Below, piece after piece: positions 25,195 to 35,428 of a stretch of DNA of 55,418 bases. The notes below the pieces were generated by a model. That model did not search any database and was not told where the DNA came from. It saw only the letters and a program-made list of their open reading frames with translations. Within the stretch, counting starts at the first letter, position 1. The number at the start of each line of letters is the position of its first letter. The translations under genes were made by a program, and so were the position numbers. Source of the DNA: Lachnoclostridium sp. UBA7215 (GTDB taxonomy: Bacteria > Bacillota > Clostridia > Lachnospirales > Lachnospiraceae); the NCBI GenBank assembly GCA_002490465.1, contig DKUB01000006.1, positions 1-55,418 on the forward strand, in the 5' to 3' direction.

Positions 25195-27447
25195 CTATTT
25201 ATCGAATACCGCCTCAACAACCTTTTTCGTAGCACTGCCATCTTCCCATCCACAATATTTTTCACAGAATATACGGTATTTATCCTCATACTGTTTCTGT
25301 ATCTGTGGAAGGCTTTCTATCGCATCCAGCACCTCGTCCGTATCAAACAGCATCGGCCCCGGCAGCTCCTCTTCCACATCCATATAAAATCCCCGGAGCA
25401 CACTCTGGTACTTATCCAGATCATAGGTAAAGAAAAGCATTGGCCGTCGCAGATTGGCATAGTCAAAGAATACCGATGAGTAATCTGTAATTAACACATC
25501 TGAAATCAAATACAGTCTTGCAATATCATTATATTTGCTCACATTGTAGGCAAATCCCTGATATGGAGTTAAATCAAGGAAATCCACAATAAAATAATGA
25601 GTTCTGAGCAGCAGGACATATTCATCCCCAATCTGCTTCTGCATTTTTTCCATATCAAGCTTTAATGTAAATTTATACTGAGCATGGTCATAAAACTCAT
25701 CGTCACGCCAGGTTGGAGCATATAAAATTACTTTCTTCGCCGGGTCAATTCCAAGCTCTCTCTTAATCTCAAGCGTCAGCTGTTCCTTTTCCTTATCCTT
25801 TAAATACAGTATATCATTTCTCGGATAGCCTGTCTCTAACATTTTTCCGTCGTACATAAAGGCATGGCGGAATATATCTTCCGAAAACTGATTCGGGGCA
25901 ACCAGATAATCCCACGAACGGGTCTGTGTATAAAACTGTTTTTTATACAGCGGTGATGCTGTCGTCACCTCATCCATATCAAAAACAAGTTTCTTTAACG
26001 GCGTTCCGTGCCATGTCTCCAAAAAGACATTTCCTTTTCTCTTTATAAAATAAACCGGCTGCCTTCCGTTAAATACGTGATATTTTGCCCGTGCCATATA
26101 ATAAAAATACCGCAGGCTGAACCGTTTTGCGCGCTTACACGGAAATGGCATCTTCTCCTCACTCCGCCTGTTCAATATCCATACAAATTTATATTTCCCG
26201 GGGTAGTTTTTCCCAAGATATTCGTAAATGTATTTCGGGCTGTCCGAGTAATTGCGTCCAAAGAAACTCTCAAAAACAACCATATTATCTATCATTTTCA
26301 TACGCGAAAATACTTTGCGGTACATATATTTTTTGCAGGCCGCACGGCTTTTTACAAGTCTTCCCAGTGTCTGGAACGAGCTGTGGCGCCGTACCTTTTT
26401 CGCTATTTCCTCCGGCCGATGGGTAAAAGAGTATTTCAAGAGTTTCTTTGTATAACGTCTGGAATGCGCAATGGCATCCAGAGAGAGCATACGCAGACAC
26501 TCCAGAGCCTGAGGATAAACAGCCTCACGCTCTTTTTTGCCCCCCTCTACATAAAACTTACTCACGCGCGTCACATAATAACGTATAAATTTGCGGTCGA
26601 AGGCGAGTTTTGCCCTCGGTTCTTCCGTTTTTGCCGCCAGCAGTGGCTCTATTTCTTTATATATGCCAAGAATCTCGTCTATCCTTGTTTTCGAATCAGA
26701 AATCTGGCTGATAGCTGGAAGATTAATCGGATCATTGTGCCGCCTGTGAATATAAATGCGCTGTTTGAGTTCGCCGGGATTCTCCGCCGCACAGAAAGCA
26801 CGTATCACAAAAGGCACATCCGATGCATATATTAAGTTCTCTTCAAAACGGATGCTTTGCTTTTCCAAAAACTTTCTATCAAACAGGATGCCAAGTACGG
26901 ATATGCCCTGAATGGTGTTATCCGCCCGGAGCATATGCGCAAAAGTGCGGTACCAGGTCTCTTCCTCCGCCGGCTCTATCGCCTGCTCGTCATCCTCATC
27001 TTCTTCAGCCTCGTCTTCATCCTCAATTTCCTCTTCCTGATCGTCAGCTTCGTTATCCTGTTTTTTGTCATAGAAGAATTTTCTTCCATACCAGGTTCCA
27101 ATCCTCTTTGAAAATACAAGCTCCCTGCCCTCTGCCAGTGCAAGAAGCTCTGACAGGGCGTTCGGCTCAAGGTAATCATCACAGTCCAAAAATAATATAT
27201 AATCGCCCGCCGCATGTTCTAACCCGACATTTCGTGCCGCAGCCACTCCGCGCTTCCCTCCTGTTGTAAGTACCGTCAGGGAAAATTTACTTTCCCTTGC
27301 GCGCAGCGCCTCTATCTGCTCTTCTGTACAATCGTCGCATACAACAATTGCCTCAAAATCCTTTTCCTCCTGCTCGTCCAGACTGGCAAGACAATCCCCT
27401 ATATACTTTTCCTCCCCGTGATACGGGATAATTATGCTAACTTTCAC
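25195..27447 (-). CDS. Bifunctional GT2 glycosyltransferase / glycerophosphotransferase with acidic insert
   Basis: This fusion of about 750 residues has a GT2 domain (KVSIIIPYHGEEKYIGDCLAS, LFLDCDDYLEPN) and a TagF-like domain (WHGTPLKKLVFDMDE, GYPRNDIL, LYAPTWRDDEFY, LITDYSSVFFDY). Residues about 130-165 are almost entirely Asp and Glu. The frame is open to 27465; GTG 27447 is preferred because GGAGG lies five bases before it and the protein then starts MKVSIIIPY, like its paralog. It follows leuS by about 20 bases. All transferase motifs are intact. Confidence 0.9.
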   Translation of the reverse strand: MKVSIIIPYHGEEKYIGDCLASLDEQEEKDFEAIVVCDDCTEEQIEALRARESKFSLTVLTTGGKRGVAAARNVGLEHAAGDYILFLDCDDYLEPNALSELLALAEGRELVFSKRIGTWYGRKFFYDKKQDNEADDQEEEIEDEDEAEEDEDDEQAIEPAEEETWYRTFAHMLRADNTIQGISVLGILFDRKFLEKQSIRFEENLIYASDVPFVIRAFCAAENPGELKQRIYIHRRHNDPINLPAISQISDSKTRIDEILGIYKEIEPLLAAKTEEPRAKLAFDRKFIRYYVTRVSKFYVEGGKKEREAVYPQALECLRMLSLDAIAHSRRYTKKLLKYSFTHRPEEIAKKVRRHSSFQTLGRLVKSRAACKKYMYRKVFSRMKMIDNMVVFESFFGRNYSDSPKYIYEYLGKNYPGKYKFVWILNRRSEEKMPFPCKRAKRFSLRYFYYMARAKYHVFNGRQPVYFIKRKGNVFLETWHGTPLKKLVFDMDEVTTASPLYKKQFYTQTRSWDYLVAPNQFSEDIFRHAFMYDGKMLETGYPRNDILYLKDKEKEQLTLEIKRELGIDPAKKVILYAPTWRDDEFYDHAQYKFTLKLDMEKMQKQIGDEYVLLLRTHYFIVDFLDLTPYQGFAYNVSKYNDIARLYLISDVLITDYSSVFFDYANLRRPMLFFTYDLDKYQSVLRGFYMDVEEELPGPMLFDTDEVLDAIESLPQIQKQYEDKYRIFCEKYCGWEDGSATKKVVEAVFDK

Positions 27448-27470
27448 ATCTTCCTCCATTTGCACCGCCG

Positions 27471-29879
27471 CTATTTCACAACTATATTTATAATGCGACC
27501 CGGCACATATATTTCTTTGACAACTGTTTTCCCGGCCAATTTATCCGCCACCGCATCCCGGCCTGCTGCCAGGGCGTCCTCTTTTGAGGCATCAATCGGA
27601 AGTGCCACCGCAGCGCGCACTTTACCGTTTATCTGTACACCGATTTCCTGCACTTTTTCCACAGTTTTTTTCTCATCATATTCCGGCCATGTTGTCTGAT
27701 ACAATCTGCCGCCATACTCTAACTCTTCCCAAAGTTCCTCTGTCATATGTGGCGCAACCGGATTTAGAAGAATTAAAAGAGTTCCAAATTCATCACGTGT
27801 AACTTTTCCCACTTTATAAAATTCATTGACAAGCGCCATCATAGCCGCTATGGCTGTATTATATTTCAAAACCTCATAATCATTACTTACTTTCTGTATC
27901 GTCTGGTGCATTTTGGTCTCAAGCTCTTTTGAGTAGCCTTTTTCCTCTGAAACCATCTCCTTCAGCTTCCAGACGCGCTCCAAAAAACGGCGGCAGCCCT
28001 TTACGCCATCATCCGACCATGCCGCTGCAGCGTCAAATGCACCGATAAACATCTCGTAAGTACGCAGCGTATCCGCACCATAGTTCCTCACAATGTCATC
28101 CGGATTAATGACATTTCCACGGGACTTACTCATTTTTTCCCCATTTTCCCCTAAAATCATTCCATGGGATGTCCTTTTCTGGTACGGTTCCTTTGTCGGC
28201 ACAATACCATTGTCATAGAGGAACTTGTGCCAGAAACGGGAATACAGAAGATGCAGGGTAGTATGCTCCATTCCTCCATTGTACCAGTCTACCGGAAGCC
28301 AGTATTTTAAAGCCTCTTTACCTGCCAGTGCCTCTGTATTCGTTGGGTCAGTATAACGCAGAAAATACCAGGAAGAACCAGCCCACTGAGGCATCGTATC
28401 GGTCTCCCTCTCTGCCTTGCCGCCACAACATGGACATGTTGTCTCCACCCAGTCGCGCATTTTGGCAATTGGAGATTCCCCGTTATCGGTAGGCTCATAG
28501 TTATCTACCTCCGGCAGCTGCAGAGGAAGCTCCTCTTCCGGAATCGGTACATAGCCACACTTCTCGCATTTTACAACCGGAATCGGCTCACCCCAGTAAC
28601 GCTGGCGGGAAAATACCCAGTCACGCAGTTTAAAGTTCTTTTTTGGTATACCCACTCCTTCTTTTTCCAGCCAGTCAATCATGGCCTTCTTTGCCTCTTC
28701 TACCGATTTCCCCGTGAGAAAACCGGAATTTACCAGCGTACCTGTCGCCACATCGGTAAATGCCTCTTCCTGCACATTCCCTCCCTCAATTACTTCAATA
28801 ATTGGAAGGTCGAACTTCTTTGCAAATTCCCAGTCACGCGTATCATGAGCCGGCACCGCCATAATTGCACCTGTTCCATAACTCATGAGTACATAATCGG
28901 ATACCCAGATAGGTATCTCCTGCCCATTTACAGGGTTAATGGCCCGCAAGCCGTCTATTTCCACTCCTGTCTTTTCCTTCACAAGCTCGGTGCGCTCAAA
29001 ATCAGATTTCCTTGCCGCACTTTCTCTATATTCCTGGATATCGCTCCAGTTTTTTATCTCGTCCTTAAACTGTTCCAAATACGGATGTTCCGGAGATACC
29101 ACCATATAAGTAACTCCAAAAAGCGTATCCGGCCTTGTTGTATAAATGCGGAGTTTCTCTTCCTTATCTTTGATCCGAAACTCTACTTCTGCGCCGTGAG
29201 AGCGTCCAATCCAGTTTTTCTGGGACACTTTGACACGTTCAATATAGTCCAGGCCATCAAGGTCATCAATCAGCTTATCCGCATATTCTGTGATTTTTAA
29301 CATCCACTGGCTCTTTACCTTGCGCACAACCGGACTACCGCAGCGGTCGCAGACACCGTTTACCACTTCTTCATTTGCCAGACCGCATTTACAGGAGGTA
29401 CACCAGTTAATCGGCATCTCGGATTTGTAAGCCAGTCCTGCTTTAAAAAGCTTTAAAAATATCCACTGTGTCCATTTGTAATATTCCGGGTCCGTAGTAT
29501 TTACCTCACGCTCCCAGTCAAAGGAGTACCCCAATGCCTGAAGCTGTCCTTTAAAGTGAGAGACATTATTCTTTGTAACTTCTTTTGGATGCATTTTATT
29601 TTTTATGGCATAATTTTCTGTCGGCAGACCAAAAGCATCCCATCCCATTGGGTAGAGCACATTGTATCCCTGCATTCTGCGTTTACGCGCAACGATATCC
29701 AGCGCCGTATATGGCCGTGGATGTCCCACATGAAGTCCCTGCCCGGAAGGATATGGAAATTCGACCAGTGCATAATACTTTGGCTTGGAATAGTCGTTAT
29801 CTGCCCGAAATGCTTTTTCATCCTCCCATATTTTCTGCCATTTTGCTTCTATCTCTTTTGGATTGTAATGTTTACTCAT
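27471..29879 (-). CDS. leuS: Leucyl-tRNA synthetase
   Basis: This class I synthetase of about 802 residues has the HIGH-type motif PYPSGQGLHVGHPRPYT, the KMSKS motif EKMSKSRGNVINPDD, the CP1 editing domain with TTRPDTLFG and AVPAHDTRDWEFA, and zinc-type cysteine pairs (CTSCKCG, CDRCGS). ATG 29879 is chosen, with GGAGGAAAGG upstream and one base after the stop of the L,D-transpeptidase gene; the longer frame to 29900 overlaps that gene. No T-box is seen. It seems to share a transcript with the flanking envelope genes. Confidence 0.97.
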   Translation of the reverse strand: MSKHYNPKEIEAKWQKIWEDEKAFRADNDYSKPKYYALVEFPYPSGQGLHVGHPRPYTALDIVARKRRMQGYNVLYPMGWDAFGLPTENYAIKNKMHPKEVTKNNVSHFKGQLQALGYSFDWEREVNTTDPEYYKWTQWIFLKLFKAGLAYKSEMPINWCTSCKCGLANEEVVNGVCDRCGSPVVRKVKSQWMLKITEYADKLIDDLDGLDYIERVKVSQKNWIGRSHGAEVEFRIKDKEEKLRIYTTRPDTLFGVTYMVVSPEHPYLEQFKDEIKNWSDIQEYRESAARKSDFERTELVKEKTGVEIDGLRAINPVNGQEIPIWVSDYVLMSYGTGAIMAVPAHDTRDWEFAKKFDLPIIEVIEGGNVQEEAFTDVATGTLVNSGFLTGKSVEEAKKAMIDWLEKEGVGIPKKNFKLRDWVFSRQRYWGEPIPVVKCEKCGYVPIPEEELPLQLPEVDNYEPTDNGESPIAKMRDWVETTCPCCGGKAERETDTMPQWAGSSWYFLRYTDPTNTEALAGKEALKYWLPVDWYNGGMEHTTLHLLYSRFWHKFLYDNGIVPTKEPYQKRTSHGMILGENGEKMSKSRGNVINPDDIVRNYGADTLRTYEMFIGAFDAAAAWSDDGVKGCRRFLERVWKLKEMVSEEKGYSKELETKMHQTIQKVSNDYEVLKYNTAIAAMMALVNEFYKVGKVTRDEFGTLLILLNPVAPHMTEELWEELEYGGRLYQTTWPEYDEKKTVEKVQEIGVQINGKVRAAVALPIDASKEDALAAGRDAVADKLAGKTVVKEIYVPGRIINIVVK

Positions 29880-29880
29880 T

Positions 29881-31548
29881 TTATTTAACCTTTCCTCCAT
29901 TCGCGTCCGCTTCTGCGGCTTCTACTAAAACTTTCACTCTCCAGTCAGGTGGTGCACCAAGCCAGTCTTTTGGCAGTGTAATATGTCCAACTGCCTCATA
30001 ACTGCCGACTGTCGTACCATCATAGCCGCTGCCATCCCATTTTACAGATGCTGACGCCTCGTTTCCAAATCTGTCCTTTACTTTTGCACTCTGCGGCAGC
30101 TGTTCTTCCACCACACTCCATGCCGCACCGCTTACAACGGTTATCGGGTCCGGCTCCGGCGTAACAACACTGTCAAGCAGATAGTGCGTCTCAATCACAA
30201 ATGTCGCCTTTTTCCCGCTTCCATCTGCTGCCTTCGCCGTAATTGTCACTTTGCCCGGACGGAGCGCCCTTACACTTCCGGAATCACTGACTGTCGCAAT
30301 CGTTGTATCACTGGAAGTATATTTTACTTTTTTATTTGTAGCATTTGACGGAATAATGGATGTCCGGAGCTGCATGGCATTTCCCACATCCAAAGTAGTA
30401 CTTGCCGCTGTCAGCCCAAGCTTCGTCACATACTGGCACACCTTAATCCTGCAAGTCGCCTTTGTACCAGAGCCATCTGTTGCCTTAACCGTAATCGTAA
30501 CTGTTCCCGGTTTTTTTGCCCGGATAAGTCCTTTTTGCGATACCGTAGCTATTGCACTGTTATCTGATTTATATTCCACCTTTTTAGTGGAAGCCGATGC
30601 CGGCTTAATTTTCTTTACCTTCAACGTGTATTTCTTCTGCGATGCCTTTCCGCCGAGATACAAAGTTTTTGTTTTGCTGCTCAGCGTAATGGAACTTACT
30701 TCTACAGAAGACAGCACCTTATATATAACCGTCTTTTTGGCCTTATGGTTAATTTCATCGGTTATCTCATACGTTACCTTATATTTACCGGGTTTTTTGG
30801 AATTTACCTCTTTTACTTTTTTATATGTGGATTCTGCATCCATCTTATACATAATTTTCAGCTTTAGGAGCTTTTTGGCATTAAATCCTGTCGAGTTTTT
30901 AACTTTTACACCCTTTAACAGCTTTACCTTATCCCCATAGGCAATATTTCTTCCCTCTACCCCTGTTATTTCCGGCTTCTTTTTCTTATACGGGTTTGCC
31001 GGGTCCGGATCGGTCGGGTCCCATCCACTGTAACCACTTACCTTGATAGCCGACGGTTTCCCCAGTGGACCGGGTTTCGGGGAATTATATATAACCACCT
31101 TTGTTCCGGACGGACAATTATCATAAATCCATTTTGCATCAGCTACTGTCAGACGTACGCATCCATGGGATGCCGTTGTTCCCAGCTTATTGTACTGAAT
31201 ATAAGACTGGGCATTCTTGTCCTGACTGTAATACCAGACAGAATGGAACAGAATACTTCCGGTAATCCGGGTACAATACTGACCATAACTCGGACCGTCT
31301 AACAGATGCCAGCGGAGTTTTTCCCCCAGCGGATATGTCCCGGTAGGCGTTGCGTAACCTACTGAACAAACAAATGCTTTGTGAGGTTTATATTTACCTC
31401 CTTTATATTTATAAATATTTACCACATTCTGTTGTTTATTGACCTTTATCATATATGTACCCGCTGCTTTAACTTCTGCGCCTTTCCAAAATCCGCAGCC
31501 AACCAGCAGTAGAAGTGTAATTAATAAAATGCGAAAACTCTTTTTCAT
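29881..31548 (-). CDS. Secreted L,D-transpeptidase with bacterial Ig-like domains
   Basis: This 555-residue protein has a signal peptide (KKSFRILLITLLLLVGCGFW) and a YkuD catalytic domain (about 30-155) with the motif HGCVRLTVADAKWIYDNCPSG, whose Cys is the nucleophile. Then come beta-rich Ig-like (BIG2) domains, recognisable by paired segments such as IATVSQKGLIRAKKPGTVTITVKA and IATVSDSGSVRALRPGKVTITAKA (about residues 330-455). It makes 3-3 cross-links in peptidoglycan or attaches proteins to it. A Cys after LLLVG could also make it a lipoprotein. It heads the operon with leuS and the polymerases. Confidence 0.9.
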   Translation of the reverse strand: MKKSFRILLITLLLLVGCGFWKGAEVKAAGTYMIKVNKQQNVVNIYKYKGGKYKPHKAFVCSVGYATPTGTYPLGEKLRWHLLDGPSYGQYCTRITGSILFHSVWYYSQDKNAQSYIQYNKLGTTASHGCVRLTVADAKWIYDNCPSGTKVVIYNSPKPGPLGKPSAIKVSGYSGWDPTDPDPANPYKKKKPEITGVEGRNIAYGDKVKLLKGVKVKNSTGFNAKKLLKLKIMYKMDAESTYKKVKEVNSKKPGKYKVTYEITDEINHKAKKTVIYKVLSSVEVSSITLSSKTKTLYLGGKASQKKYTLKVKKIKPASASTKKVEYKSDNSAIATVSQKGLIRAKKPGTVTITVKATDGSGTKATCRIKVCQYVTKLGLTAASTTLDVGNAMQLRTSIIPSNATNKKVKYTSSDTTIATVSDSGSVRALRPGKVTITAKAADGSGKKATFVIETHYLLDSVVTPEPDPITVVSGAAWSVVEEQLPQSAKVKDRFGNEASASVKWDGSGYDGTTVGSYEAVGHITLPKDWLGAPPDWRVKVLVEAAEADANGGKVK

Positions 31549-31580
31549 ACTTCCCTCCTATGATATAAGCATACATTTTT

Positions 31581-31609
31581 ATGATACCAACTGGCAAAAC
31601 TTTTGTCAA
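31581..31609 (-). promoter_or_regulatory. Promoter of the L,D-transpeptidase operon
   Basis: On the minus strand TTGACA (31604-31609) and TATCAT (31581-31586) are 17 bases apart, ending about 30 bases before the start codon. It is the only strong promoter upstream of the ykuD-like gene, leuS, the three polymerase genes and luxS. Confidence 0.8.
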
Positions 31610-31687
31610 GTTGCGCTTCACTTGAATACTTATTCCCCACGGCACATAGAATGAAGTAATATTTTATAGGAAATTTGAGACAGATTT

Positions 31688-32302
31688 ATGGCTCTTATGG
31701 AATCTTTGGTAGACCAATATGGCATGATTGCCATATTTCTTCTGATTTTAGCAGAATATGCATGTTTTCCGGTTTCCAGTGAAATAATTCTTCCGCTGGC
31801 CGGGTTAATGGGGGCCAGGGCAGGCCTGCCCTTCGCCAGCCTGATTTTATTCAGCACGGCAGCCGGACTTGCAGGCAGTTGTATTACTTACAGCATTGGA
31901 CGCTTTGGCGGTTCTCCCCTCTTAGAACGGCTGATGAACCGCTTTCCCTCTCTGTCAAAACCTATTCTCAGTTCGTACCGGACCTTTGGGGATCACGGAA
32001 AAAGTGCTGTCTTTATCAGCCGCCTTATCCCCTTATGCCGTACATATATCGGGTTTGTCGCAGGAGCAATGAAACAGTCACTGATGGGATATCTGCTCAG
32101 CTCCTCCCTCGGTATCCTGCTCTGGAATACCGTGCTCACAAGTTTTGGGTATTATTTTTATCAATACCGGGATGTTCTTTTTGCACACTTTAACCAATAT
32201 AAACGCTGGATCTTCATTGGCGGTCTGCTGCTTTTGCTGCTTATTCTTATCTGCCGTATCAGTTCCAGGCAAAAAGACAGCGAAACAGACCAAGACCAAT
32301 AA
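31688..32302 (+). CDS. DedA family membrane protein
   Basis: This 204-residue membrane protein has the DedA/SNARE-associated (VTT) fold: FPVSSEIILPLAGLMGA near the N-terminus, the reentrant region, and the conserved FISRLIPLCRTYIGFVAGAMKQ segment with its Arg residues. Members flip undecaprenyl phosphate or other phospholipids across the membrane. The RBS is weak. Its last 44 bases overlap the convergent ytaF gene. It is divergent from the L,D-transpeptidase gene. Confidence 0.9.
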   Translation: MALMESLVDQYGMIAIFLLILAEYACFPVSSEIILPLAGLMGARAGLPFASLILFSTAAGLAGSCITYSIGRFGGSPLLERLMNRFPSLSKPILSSYRTFGDHGKSAVFISRLIPLCRTYIGFVAGAMKQSLMGYLLSSSLGILLWNTVLTSFGYYFYQYRDVLFAHFNQYKRWIFIGGLLLLLLILICRISSRQKDSETDQDQ

Positions 32303-32798
32303 GAAGAAATCCTCCTATGGCGTTGATACATCGTATATTTATCCTGATATAATTGCCTATTGTGAGGAAAGCAACACCGGCAAATGCTGTAAAAAACGGA
32401 AATGCATAGCGGGCACTGCCAAAATCCAGTATTCCTAAACCGGCACTCATGGAATCAAAAGCCATTGTCAGGCCGATTAACAGGCCCTCCCAGGGTTCTA
32501 ATACTTTTGAGCCATCCTGGTCATAGTCTTTAGCTGCCCGTTTTTTCCACACACACCATAAAGTACGTCCTCCCAGGGCAAGCAGCACACCTCCCCCAAA
32601 TAACTGGAAATACCTCTCCGGGATGATTTGCCCCAGATAACTTCCGGCCAGAACTGCAGAAAAGGTCAGACAGCCATTAAGTACAGCCATCATAAGTTTT
32701 GTCGTCCAGGGAATCCGGATTCCTGATATGGCATAGGCCATTCCTGTACTCAGCGAATCCAGACTGACGGATAAGGCAAGCAAAATAATCGCTCCCAT
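32259..32798 (-). CDS. ytaF: Sporulation membrane protein YtaF / MntP-like transporter
   Basis: This protein of about 179 residues has six hydrophobic segments and two related halves, each with an Asp-Ser motif in a helix (ALSVSLDSLSTGMAYA and GLTMAFDSMSAGLGIL), as in the YtaF/MntP manganese exporter group. ATG 32798 is preferred, after GGAG, over the longer frame to 32822. Its 3' end overlaps the convergent dedA. In Bacillus ytaF is expressed in sporulation, but the sequence does not tell which ion is moved here. Confidence 0.88.
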   Translation of the reverse strand: MGAIILLALSVSLDSLSTGMAYAISGIRIPWTTKLMMAVLNGCLTFSAVLAGSYLGQIIPERYFQLFGGGVLLALGGRTLWCVWKKRAAKDYDQDGSKVLEPWEGLLIGLTMAFDSMSAGLGILDFGSARYAFPFFTAFAGVAFLTIGNYIRINIRCINAIGGFLLIGLGLFRCLFAWN

Positions 32799-32884
32799 GT
32801 CACACTCCAACATTTTTCTCATTTACATACTATGCCAGAATACGACAAACGGAGCTTTGTTTTTTATAGGAAGGAGGTAGATCT

Positions 32885-35416
32885 ATGGAATGGTACTCTA
32901 TCAGCATAAATGAGCTAATCCACCAGACCGGCTGTATTCCGGAAAAGGGACTTAGCAGCTCTAAGGTAAAAAAGATACAGAAAAAAGTCCAGCCCAATGA
33001 GCTGGCACAGGAAAAGCCGCCTGGAATATTTTCCCGTTTTATCAGTCAATTTAAGGATTTTATGATTCTGACCCTGTTAGCTGCCGCTGCTGTCTCTTTC
33101 GCTGCCTCTTACCTGCAGGGACATGCGGATTTTACAGACCCGGTTATCATCCTTGCCATTGTACTTATCAATGCGGTTATTGGTGTTTTTCAGGAAAAAA
33201 AGGCCGAGCACTCATTAGCGGCCCTTAAGTCCATGCAGACACCGGAAACTCAGGTTATTCGTGACGGCAAACGCCAGACGGTTCCCTCGCGTGAACTTGT
33301 CCCCGGAGATGTAGTATATCTTGAAACGGGATGTTTTGTCCCTGCCGATGGCAGGCTTCTCACATGTCATGGCCTGTGTACGGAAGAATCGGCATTAACC
33401 GGAGAGAACGGAAGTATATACAAACATTGTGATGCCATAGATGATTTACAGGTATCGCTGGGTGATAGAAAAAACTGTGTCTTCTCCGGAACCACAGTCG
33501 TCTCCGGCCGGGGGACCTTTTATGTGACCGAGACAGGAATGGACACGCAAATCGGTAAAATTGCAGGGATGCTCTCTGCAGAAACCTCCCCGGAAACTCC
33601 GTTGACCAAACGGTTAAATAAGACAGGAAAGCTTCTTGGCATCGCCGCTTTTGCCATTTGCGTAGTTGTCTTCTTTTTGGGTGTCCACAAGAACCAGCCT
33701 ATTTTCTCAATGTTCATGACATCCGTGAGCCTTGGAGTAGCCGCTATTCCGGAAAGCCTGCCCGCACTTGTCACTATTATGCTCTCTCTGGGAGTTGAGC
33801 GCATGGCAAAGAAGAATGCTGTCATCCGACATCTCCCTGCTGTTGAAACTCTTGGGAGCGCCTCTGTAATCTGTTCTGACAAAACAGGGACGCTGACAGA
33901 AAACCGGATGCGGGTGCGTGGCTGCTTCTGTCTTGGGGACAAAAAACATCTGGCAAAACTTGCCGTTTTGTGCAATGACCATTCCGGGCCTATGGAACAG
34001 GCTCTGATAAGCTTTGCCAGAGAACAGCAGATTCAGGAGGATATTGAGACGGAACTCGCCCCCCGGATTTTTGAAATTCCTTTTGATTCCTCCCGAAAAA
34101 AAATGACCACTCTGCACAAATATAATAAAGAGTTTTTATCTGTAACAAAAGGCGCGCCGGAACTTCTCCTGGAATCGTCCACCTCTTACTGGGAAGAGGG
34201 AACCCTGCATCCTATGACTGCCTCTGCCCGTAAACAATTCCAAAAGGAAGCGGAATCCTTTGCTGCCCAGTCGCTCCGTGTCCTTGGCATTGCCTATCGG
34301 CAGGCTCCTGCCCTGCCTCAGGATGCTTCGCTGGAGACAGATCTTGTCTTCGCCGGATTACTCGGATTTATGGACCCGCCAAGAAAGGAAGCGTACGCTG
34401 CTGTCAAAAGCTGTCAGGCAGCCGGCATCCGCCCGATTATGATTACCGGCGACCACCGGATCAGTGCTTATGCCATTGGAAAGGAACTGGGTATCTGCAA
34501 CCGGGAAGATCAGGTTCTCACAGGCGCAGAACTGGATATCATGGCAGACAGCGAACTTTCACGACGGCTCGGACGCTACCGGGTATTTGCCCGGGTGACA
34601 CCGACACATAAAGTACGCCTTGTTAAACTTTATCAGGCACAGGGAAATGTTGTCGCAATGACAGGAGATGGCGTCAACGATGCCCCAGCCCTGAAAGCTG
34701 CCGATATTGGCTGTGCAATGGGACGCTCCGGAACTGACGTCGCCAAAAATGCGGCTGACATGATTTTAATGGATGACAACTTTTCCACTATTGTTTCTGC
34801 CATCCGGGAGGGACGCGGCATCTTTGACAACATAAAAAAGGCCATTCATTTCCTCCTCTCCTGCAATATAGGGGAAATCATGACCATTTTTGCCGCAATT
34901 TTATTTGGACTGCCCGTGCCGCTGCTTCCTGTCCAGCTTTTATTTATTAACCTTGTGACTGACTCCTTCCCGGCCCTGTGCTTAGGCGCGCAGCCACCGG
35001 ATAACGATATTATGTCACGTCCCCCGCTACAGTCAAAAAACAGTATGTTCCACTTTGGCTCTGTTTTTCAGATGGCAGTTGAGGGTATGTTTATCGGTTC
35101 CCTTGCCCTGTTTGCCTATGCCGCAGGCAATTCCACCATGTGTTTTGCCGTACTGTCCCTCTCGCAGTTAGTCCACTCCTTTAATATGCTCAGCAGCCGC
35201 TCCCTTATGGCTACCGGAGTCGGACTGAACAAAAAACTGCTGTTCAGCGTGATTCTGTGTGCAGCTCTCCAGTGCAGCGTAATTACGTTTCCCGCTTTAC
35301 AAAACGTTTTTCATACAACGGCACTGACAGCAGGACAATGGGGAATGGTAGCTATCCTGTCCCTTCTCCCAATACCTCTGGTGGAGCTGGAAAAGAGAAT
35401 ATCCAGAAAAAATTAG
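32885..35416 (+). CDS. P-type calcium-transporting ATPase
   Basis: This 843-residue P2-type ATPase has the actuator motif TEESALTGE, phosphorylation site CSDKTGTLTEN (Asp332), the nucleotide-binding KGAPELLL, and the hinge TGDGVNDAPAL. The M4 motif is PESLPA and M6 has NLVTDSFPAL, typical of PMR1/SERCA-like Ca2+ pumps. Ten helices fit the hydrophobic pattern. RBS AGGAGG precedes the ATG. It likely exports Ca2+ (or Mn2+). No terminator is seen in the 12 bases before the convergent next gene. Confidence 0.93.
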   Translation: MEWYSISINELIHQTGCIPEKGLSSSKVKKIQKKVQPNELAQEKPPGIFSRFISQFKDFMILTLLAAAAVSFAASYLQGHADFTDPVIILAIVLINAVIGVFQEKKAEHSLAALKSMQTPETQVIRDGKRQTVPSRELVPGDVVYLETGCFVPADGRLLTCHGLCTEESALTGENGSIYKHCDAIDDLQVSLGDRKNCVFSGTTVVSGRGTFYVTETGMDTQIGKIAGMLSAETSPETPLTKRLNKTGKLLGIAAFAICVVVFFLGVHKNQPIFSMFMTSVSLGVAAIPESLPALVTIMLSLGVERMAKKNAVIRHLPAVETLGSASVICSDKTGTLTENRMRVRGCFCLGDKKHLAKLAVLCNDHSGPMEQALISFAREQQIQEDIETELAPRIFEIPFDSSRKKMTTLHKYNKEFLSVTKGAPELLLESSTSYWEEGTLHPMTASARKQFQKEAESFAAQSLRVLGIAYRQAPALPQDASLETDLVFAGLLGFMDPPRKEAYAAVKSCQAAGIRPIMITGDHRISAYAIGKELGICNREDQVLTGAELDIMADSELSRRLGRYRVFARVTPTHKVRLVKLYQAQGNVVAMTGDGVNDAPALKAADIGCAMGRSGTDVAKNAADMILMDDNFSTIVSAIREGRGIFDNIKKAIHFLLSCNIGEIMTIFAAILFGLPVPLLPVQLLFINLVTDSFPALCLGAQPPDNDIMSRPPLQSKNSMFHFGSVFQMAVEGMFIGSLALFAYAAGNSTMCFAVLSLSQLVHSFNMLSSRSLMATGVGLNKKLLFSVILCAALQCSVITFPALQNVFHTTALTAGQWGMVAILSLLPIPLVELEKRISRKN

Positions 35417-35428
35417 AAAATAACGCAA

